A stretch of 22,953 nucleotides of DNA. Source: Spirogloea muscicola (Eukaryota > Streptophyta > Zygnematophyceae > Spirogloeales > Spirogloeaceae). The stretch lies in NCBI GenBank assembly GCA_009602725.1, contig WELB01000072.1, positions 372,133 to 395,085 on the forward strand. Reading direction: 5' to 3'. Below, in pieces: positions 17,221 to 22,953 of this stretch (within the stretch, counting starts at the first letter, position 1; every line of letters begins with the position of its first letter). The position numbers and the translations under genes are program-made. Below the pieces are notes generated by a model. That model was not told the origin of the DNA, ran no database searches, and was given only the letters and a program-made list of their open reading frames with translations.

Positions 17221-18289
17221 AACTGCTCCTGGAACAGGATAACAAGTTGGGTGAGTATCTGAGCATGTTACACAGAACCAGTCATCGTGTGGAATAGAAG
17301 TCATGGGTGGAGTAAGGCAGTGGAGATGCCAACCTTTGTTACAGTGGGAACACAAAAGCATTGCAGCCGCCTGATCAGCCCGCTGACAGATCTCACAAGA
17401 CAGATGCTCAGAAACCTATTGTCTTGTTGTATATGTTGTAGTGTCAAGATTGCTCAAATGACAAGGAGCAATATTCTGCACATGATCGCTAATGATGCGG
17501 TTGCATGAGCCGCGAAGCTTGACAACACCAGAAGGATGTTTTTCAACCACCTGTTTAAAAATTAGTGGTCCTGTTGAAGAATCGAAGGCGTCCTGTGGCT
17601 TGACCTTGACATAAACAAAGTCATCCATGTCACTTGTTTTTGGGGTAGGTTTGTAACCGCCACTACGAATCGTAGCATACCGATTAATGTCCCGATGCTG
17701 TGCAATACGTAGATTGTTCAATGCCATTGGCATGTGTTTCTGAAATAGCCTGCCACGAGCCGTGCAAATTTTTTGCCAAGTCACAGGGTCATTTAGATTC
17801 ACAACGTCAGTAACTCTGCTGATATTTGCAGGAATGATGGGGTGCCTACCAAAGAGCAGGTAATATGGACTAAAGCTGGACAGTGAAACCTGATTTGACA
17901 GTCGATACCCCATGACCAAGCATGGCAAGAATTGATCCCGACGGTCTGAGCCATGTCTCAGAATATATTCATCAAACCCCTTCTGATCGTTTGCACCATC
18001 CATTCCGCCAATCCGTCAGCTTGTGGATGATCACAAGAGGTAAGACGATGATCAATGTAAGATTGATCTAACAGCTTCTGAAATAACCCTGAAATTCAGA
18101 GCCACGATCGTTGAGTACTTCAGCCAGAGCTCCATATCTGGTAAGCACGGCATTATGAAAAGCATCAGCAATGTATACACAAGATTTGTTGGGGATTATC
18201 GCAACTTCCAGCCATTTTGAAAATTGCTCAATCACTATCAAAATATAAGGTCGCTCATCATCGTCTTTGCGTAATGGTCCGGCCAGGTC
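17221..18289 (-). pseudogene. Gypsy-like retrotransposon fragment: degenerate integrase followed by a PHD finger
   Basis: Minus-strand reading from 18289: an integrase core (DLAGPLRKDDDERPY, IEQFSKWLEVAIIP, ADAFHNAVLTRYGALAEVL, NDRGSEFQGYF), a frame change near 18090, then SYIDHRLTSCDHPQADGLAEW, another frame change near 17985, then the integrase C-terminal region (GFDEYILRHGSDRRDQFLP, SFSPYYLLFGRHP, RIAQHRDINRYATIRSGGY). The frame stops at TAG 17416-17418 but continues open, in the same frame, into a complete C4HC3 PHD finger at 17397-17263 (CEIC, CSHC, WH, HC, CVTC). Two frame changes plus a stop mark it as inactive. Reverse transcriptase and 5' parts are missing; the copy is cut at the inverted-repeat junction near 18290. 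Integrase inserts element cDNA; a PHD finger typically reads histone-tail marks, so chromatin-guided insertion is a reasonable inference. Confidence 0.8.
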
Positions 18290-18433
18290 AAGACATTATC
18301 TGTAAAAGAGTCCTGCAATCGGCAAAGGCGATGATGAACGACCTTCATTCTGATAATGATTGAGCACTTCTCAAAATGGGTGAAAGTTGCCATAATCCCC
18401 ACCAAATCTACTGTACTCATTGCTGATGCTTTT
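18158..18433. repeat. 113-bp inverted repeat made of two diverged integrase fragments
   Basis: The plus strand at 18321-18433 encodes an integrase piece (IEHFSKWVKVAIIPTKS, then IADAF) homologous to that on the minus strand at 18270-18158 (IEQFSKWLEVAIIPNKS, IADAF). The arms are about 113 bp each, clearly similar but with many differences, separated by a 50-base spacer. The plus-strand copy carries its own frame change near 18350. This is a head-to-head junction of two related element copies rather than a recent palindrome. Confidence 0.75.
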
Positions 18434-18485
18434 CCGCTCGGCAATTAAAGAAGGATAAAGCGGACTCAAGCTTTGTAAATCGATC

Positions 18486-18572
18486 AAGTGACTCGGCTTT
18501 AGTAACCAATCGGAAGTGACTCGGCTTTTGTAACAGTTGGGATAGTCAAAAGGCTTTTGTCACAGTGATCGG
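18486..18572. repeat. Imperfect 28-bp tandem repeats
   Basis: AAGTGACTCGGCTTTAGTAA begins a unit at 18486-18513, repeated with changes at 18514-18541 (AAGTGACTCGGCTTTTGTAA), and a weaker third unit follows at 18542-18572 (AAGGCTTTTGTCAC core). They lie beside the integrase inverted repeat and may be part of a repeat-element terminus. Confidence 0.6.
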
Positions 18573-18850
18573 ATAATGGCTTGGTTCGATCAAGTACTTT
18601 GGCTTTGCGTATCTCGATGCAAAAAGATGCAAGGATATGCAGGATGCAGGAGCACTGACTCCAGCAACCGATGCAGTATACTTGACCACAATGTCAGTGC
18701 TATGCGTGATGCCGCAAGCTCACAATGACGTCGACCCTCAGATCTGGACAGACAGACGATGGCAGCACTGTATGTAAGTCTGCTCACCGCGAGTCTTCCA
18801 AGGCTTCTCGCAGTCGTGACGCGGGTCCAGGCGAAGGTTCACTAGCTGCT
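18573..18850. other. Region without a recognisable gene
   Basis: No motif-bearing frame is visible on either strand. The plus-strand open frame beginning at 18725 runs into the GC-rich tandem duplication and looks like a composition artefact. Confidence 0.35.
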
Positions 18851-18975
18851 GTACGCCCTATGTTCTGGGCTCTACGCTCTCTGGGCGCGCGGGCGCAGAC
18901 GCAGGCGCGGGGCCGTACGCCGTATGCTCTGGGCTCTAGGCTCTCTGGCGCGGGCGCAAACGCAGGCGCGGGTGG
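18851..18975. repeat. GC-rich tandem duplication of about 62 bp
   Basis: 18851-18914 and 18915-18975 are adjacent copies sharing GTACGCC, TCTGGGCTCTA, CTCTCTGG and GACGCAGGCGCGGG-like blocks, with a few substitutions and a short indel. A partial third GGGCGCAGGCG follows. This is non-coding as far as I can see. Confidence 0.7.
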
Positions 18976-20295
18976 GCGCAGGCGTGGGCAAGAGGGTGAA
19001 GCTTGCCGCGCGGACTGCTCGGCCTGGGCTGCTCGCCCCGGCTTGGGCCGGGCACTGTAGAGATCCTAGCGCTGCCTAGCAGGCCAGGTTCGGCCGTGGC
19101 TACGCTGGTTGGTTAAGCTGGTTGGCCGGCCTTTTGTGGGCCAAACCGGGCCCAGGGGTCAATCGGTCCCCGGGTGGTGAGCTCCAGCCGTCCGTTCCAC
19201 GATCGCCCGCCATCGAACGGTTGGCGTCGTGCGTGGGCTGTGGCCCTTGTAGTCGCTTCCGTCGTTGTCGCTTCGTCGAGTCGTTGTCTCTTCGTCATTG
19301 TGGTAGATTTTGATGAGCGGTTGCTTCGACTTCGGTCTGGAAGTGGTCTTCCATCCCCGGCTCGATTCACATCCAAAACTGTGTGACTCAGCCATAGAGC
19401 AACGTGTCAAGCCAGGTCAGCTGTCCTAGTCAGATCATCACAAATAGGCCGTCGATGGGATATGGCACGACAGCCCCTAGCACCTGAATGATTACCTGAT
19501 GAGGTGTTGGCTAATTTGATGGTCAGTCTTGGGACACCTTCTTGATGGCGTGGAGGAAAAGGGTGAGGCGGTGCATATATTACTCTGCATGTCTAAGGAT
19601 GTCCTATTGTAAGCGTGACAGCATAGAGCAGACAGCGTAACCCCCATGCTTTGTGGGCTTTGTGGTCGGGTTAGATTGATGAGGTGCAAAGATTCTGACG
19701 AGCGTTGGTCAGATGAAGACCTGTCAGTCGGACCATTTGGATGGCTGACGCTCGAGAGACGGTCTTCTGTTGGATATTTCCATACTGTACCCAACAATCT
19801 CTGTATGTATAAGGTGGTATATAATGGGATTTAATGGAGTTCTCCCCGCATGACCAAGATCCATCTCTGGAGCCATTCAGGAGGGGGAATGCATCCTTCT
19901 CGGGCGGCTTTAGTACTTTAAGCTTTTGGTGTCAGACCAACATACAAGTTCGACAAGTCAGCATGAGCTTGTCTAGCCAATCATGCCAAGGCACTGCTAT
20001 GGGAGTACAGTGAAAAGGCACGGTCGTGACAGTTCGTGCAGAAGGGAAGGGTGTGAGAGGCTGTACTGATGATTTAGATGAATCATTTCGTTGCACAATT
20101 CGTCATGTATTTCTCGCAGGAGTTACATGCTTATCCATCTGCTTTAGTGCAATGAATGTATACGTCCTCGACACTGCTGCTATTGTAGTTGAAGGCTCCA
20201 AATCTAATACCGATTTGAGTGTGGACATGAGAAATTGGACATTCATGTTGGAATGCAGTTAATAATTTACTTAGAAGCTGATTGGTTGTCAGTGC
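18976..20295. other. Region without a recognisable gene, including the MAD2 3' flank
   Basis: Open frames on both strands are short and show no domain motifs. The part nearest 20295 should carry the MAD2 3' UTR; on the minus strand a TGTAA at about 20127-20123, the usual green-algal polyadenylation signal, lies some 170 bases past the MAD2 stop. Assigning it is tentative. Confidence 0.35.
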
Positions 20296-22063
20296 CTACT
20301 CATCTACGTCCGTCTTGAATGCTACTGCTGCATCAATATGGTGTACCTGCAAATGGGTACCACGTTAAATCCAAAGTAGAGGGTATCTGCAGCCAAATGT
20401 GTCATGCCCTTGCTATGAGCCGAATTTGATATTCACTGGAACAGATGAAGCCAAATAGCAGCGCTGTCCTGCGATGTACCTTAGTGCTGAAGGACCGCAA
20501 CTTGACTTCCTGAGGGTTGGCAATGATTCGAGCGTCACTCTCCTCCCATGTTGATGGTACCTGGGATTCTACCCCCGTGTACGCCAGAAGGTCAAATGTG
20601 CCTTCACATGTATCGAGGAGGGGCTGTCAAGCTGGGGACCCAGCTGCCTGTGCATTTCAAGAAGTGTGGCTTGATTGAATAAACAGATAAGATCATGAAT
20701 GCTGCTGAGACAACATTATCGTCCTCATCAGGTGGGGTCAAGGTCTTGAGGGTAGCTCAGACTCACAAGCCTCCTCCAGCAGCGGGAGAAAGGTCACGCT
20801 GGCTGTAATCTGGCGTATTATGGCTTGGATTTCATTTGTTATTTCCTTGTCGGACTTGCATCTGGCAGCCCTGCACTGCCAGACAGGGGGTCATCGTTGG
20901 CGACTGGACCTATCCATGGCTCACACCAAAGGGTCAATAGCACTATGTAGCAGTAGCTGTGAGATCTTAATGCTTACCCATCCTTTCCCACTGGCTTGTC
21001 AGCCTCCACATTGAACACCCATCGCTCCAACGCCTCCCTGGTGTGCACGCTTGCAATCACCATGACCAGCTTCTGCAGGGTGCCCTTCAGCATCCAATCT
21101 GGGCAAGGCTAGATTGAGAAGACCATGCAGCCATGCATGGCGCTCTGCAGAAGCTGAACAAAATCCAACTGAAGCTTGCAGAATGGCTGGCTGCAGGCAA
21201 CAATATTGCCTCCAGAGCTTCTGTAGTATATGCACCTCATTCTCAGCAAGCCAAGGGCCTACTGAAGTAGCTAACAGTGCCATGCACTCCAGTTGATTTG
21301 CTTACTGACTTGAGATCTGTTCGAGGATAGCAGTGAGGTACTCCCGCACTCGCGCGTCAGTGCACGTGAGCATTGACAGGCCGTATTTATGAACTCTTGC
21401 GAAATTCTCCTCGGGGTAGATCCCTCGCTGGTACAGGATGCTGCAAGACCTTGTAGACTGTCAGGAGCACCTGTGAGGTGCTTTTGTGGGGCTGTAGATG
21501 GCCAGAGCACCCATGCTGAGGGCAATAGCCGTGCCACTTGGGCTGCTGGCTTTGCCCAAACAACATGCTCCCCCCCAGCTCAGCTGCGATGCACATTGTG
21601 TAGTGGCGCCTCAGACTCCATGCCCTGTTCTACATCGAACTTGATCAACCATCTCTCTCAATGGTTGCCCCCCCGACCTCTTGGACGACTTGTCTGTGAG
21701 TGAGAGGTGTGCGCATGCTTCTTCTGCTTCGGCATCTCTGCTGCGAGATCACTTCACTGGTGTCGTGCACGAGAGTGACCATATTGTATGATGTGGAGAC
21801 AAGGAATGGCTCGTTGAGAAAGCTAACCTGTTCACAGCATAGCCTTTGAGAGCCCCAAGCCCATTGATGGTGCCGCCGCAGCACACACGCCAAGGCATTG
21901 GCCACATTTAGCTGCTGGAAGGGTGTTCGGCGAGGCAAGGCGGCGAGACTGCCACCACGCAGTCGCACTGTGCTCACAGCTGCTGCTGCTCACCAAAGAA
22001 CTCGATTACGATCGCGGTGGATCCCTTGATGGTGATCGCCTCCCGTGCCGCAGGAGCGTCCAT
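20296..22063 (-). CDS. MAD2: MAD2 spindle assembly checkpoint protein (8 exons, complete)
   Basis: Exons in transcript order: 22063-21994, 21843-21828 (16 nt), 21440-21310, 21258-21236 (23 nt), 21084-20978 (or starting at 21072), 20861-20767, 20601-20480, 20346-20296 (stop TAG). Phases agree and give 204 aa (200 with the shorter exon 5); human MAD2 is 205. The HORMA-domain landmarks run in order: REAITIKGSTAIVIEFFGYA, SILYQRGIYPEENFARVHKY, EQIS, WLAENE, KLVMVI, ALERWVFNVEADK, SDKEITNEIQAIIRQITASV, TFLPLLEEAC, FDLLAYTG, WEES, IIANPQEVKLRSFSTKVHHI. The last part is the mobile safety-belt region. MAD2 binds MAD1 at unattached kinetochores and traps CDC20, holding APC/C inactive. An upstream in-frame ATG at 22084 would add seven residues; 22063 fits the family length better. 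Least certain are the exon 3/4 junction and exon 5 acceptor. Confidence 0.92.
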
Positions 22064-22315
22064 GGCTGCGCCGGCGGCCACCATGGAGAGCCTCGTGGCG
22101 GCGCGGGCGCGCGCGGCGCCGGCAGGCGTCGAAGCTCAGCGGGCACGGTGTGGCCCTCGCGCCGCGCTCGGCTCGGCCTGCGACGGGCGTGAGAGTAGGC
22201 ACCGACGCCGCTCTCTCACGCCGTTCACACCAAGGGTCTGGCCCTCCGCCTGCCGACCTGATCCTCAATTTTCGCCGCGGTTGTGGCGACGACGGCGGCA
22301 ACGGCGGCGGCGGCT

Positions 22316-22346
<31 letters not shown>

Positions 22347-22369
22347 AGGCGGCGAAAGCGGCGGCGGTG
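22064..22369. promoter_or_regulatory. Bidirectional promoter region between MAD2 and mS33, with (GGC)n
   Basis: Only 306 bases separate the predicted MAD2 ATG (minus) and mS33 ATG (plus), so both promoters and 5' UTRs must overlap here. The segment is very GC-rich, and 22290-22365 is largely a (GGC)n trinucleotide run. No TATA-like element is evident. The poly-Ala and poly-Arg frames through the run are artefacts of the repeat. Confidence 0.6.
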
Positions 22370-22951
22370 ATGAGCCACCTGAGGGGCGTGGCGGAAGCGT
22401 CGGCGCGCATCTTCGGCGCGGTTGTGGGCAACGGGCTGCGGTCGGGCCATAAGGTGCTGCGCGGCAAGCTGCTGGGGCCGCACATCGCCGCCTGGTACCC
22501 CACGCCGCTCCAGCAGCTCGACCCCATGTACCAGGACCCCGCTGAGAAGGCGTGAGTATTCCCCCAGCTCTTGCTGCCGTCACCACCACCTCCCTGCCGC
22601 TATGCTCTTGGCGGAGCGCGCCTGCTGGCCAAGGGCAGGCTGATTTCTGTGTCCCTTCCGCTGGTTGCTGTGATTGCTGCTGCGCGGGAGGAGAGTCGGG
22701 CGGGCACATCAGTCCTGCGTTGCTGTCGAAGTCAGCCCCTGCTCTTAGATTGTCAGCAGGAGGAGCAAGAGTCACGGCCTTCTTTAGTGCGTGCGGCCGT
22801 TCTTGCGCACACCTGCTGCTTATAGTGACCCCGTGATGTCGTGGCGGCGGTGGCGGGATGCAGGCGCGTGCTTAAGCTGGAACGGCTCAAGCGCCGCGGC
22901 AAGGGCCCGCCAAAGAAGGGCCAGGGCAAGCGAGCCACTAAGCGCAAGTGA
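22370..22951 (+). CDS. MRPS33: Mitochondrial ribosomal protein mS33 (S27/S33 family), two exons
   Basis: Exons 22370-22551 and 22864-22951 (stop TGA 22949-22951) give 89 aa, matching the small mS33 family. The protein has SARIFGAVVGNG near the N-terminus (family hallmark ARIFG), the central AAWYPTPLQQLDPMY (family WYP motif), and after the splice RVLKLERLKRRGKG and a very basic tail, KKGQGKRATKRK. The intron (22552-22863) begins GTGAGT and ends ATGCAG; the join restores an Ala codon. mS33 is a component of the mitochondrial small ribosomal subunit. The ATG at 22370 is chosen because the frame upstream is only the (GGC)n poly-Ala stretch with no ATG. It is head-to-head with MAD2. Confidence 0.9.
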
Positions 22952-22953
22952 CC

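Noticed and set aside
20999-21283. 94-codon minus-strand ORF and neighbours at 21271-21537
   Set aside because: They are intron-exon read-through in wrong frames of MAD2.
22283-22369. Upstream extension of mS33 starting at GTG 22283
   Set aside because: It is not an ATG and it encodes only a poly-Ala run; the ATG at 22370 fits the family length.
22017-22775. Long plus- and minus-strand frames rich in Arg, Ala, Gly or Pro around the (GGC)n run
   Set aside because: They are produced by the triplet repeat in every frame; the true genes (MAD2 exon 1, mS33) use other frames and starts.

Overview
This is a piece of a nuclear genome from an intron-dense eukaryote, most probably a green alga (chlorophyte, Trebouxiophyceae-like; this lineage call is inference). 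Genes are cut by many short introns with mostly TGCAG-type acceptors, promoters are GC-rich with (GCC)n/(GGC)n runs, and a plant-type YCII protein, an intron telomere-like motif and a gypsy-type retroelement relic are present. It is draft sequence: 37 Ns sit against a run of 122 Ts. The longest apparent ORFs are low-complexity shadows; the real genes appear only when short exons are joined by splice phase and family conservation. I did this by eye, so exon edges are predictions.

Layout. (1) 2-3360, +: a 12-exon gene, 5' end outside the window, encoding a YCII domain followed in frame by a complete YicC-type endoribonuclease; the fusion is the most unusual gene here. (2) 3839-11991, -: a complete 29-exon SMC5 gene (about 1092 aa) with Walker A, hinge, ABC signature and Walker B; it converges on gene 1. 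(3) about 12883-14833, +: a TMEM41/VMP1-type VTT-domain membrane protein, divergent from SMC5; its first exon is uncertain because of the gap. (4) 14834-20295: a repeat-rich region with no intact host gene that I can identify. It holds an unidentified minus-strand ORF broken by an in-frame TGA, a decayed gypsy-like integrase fragment with a PHD finger downstream in the same frame behind one TAG, a 113-bp inverted repeat of two diverged integrase copies, and tandem duplications. (5) 20296-22063, -: a complete 8-exon MAD2 spindle-checkpoint gene with 16-nt and 23-nt microexons. (6) 22370-22951, +: a two-exon mitochondrial ribosomal protein mS33 gene, divergent from MAD2 across about 300 bp.

The host genes do not form a pathway. 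SMC5 (SMC5/6 DNA-repair complex) and MAD2 (spindle checkpoint) both serve genome stability, but their co-location is probably chance. Two introns (in YCII-YicC and in the VTT gene) are best explained by GC-AG splicing.
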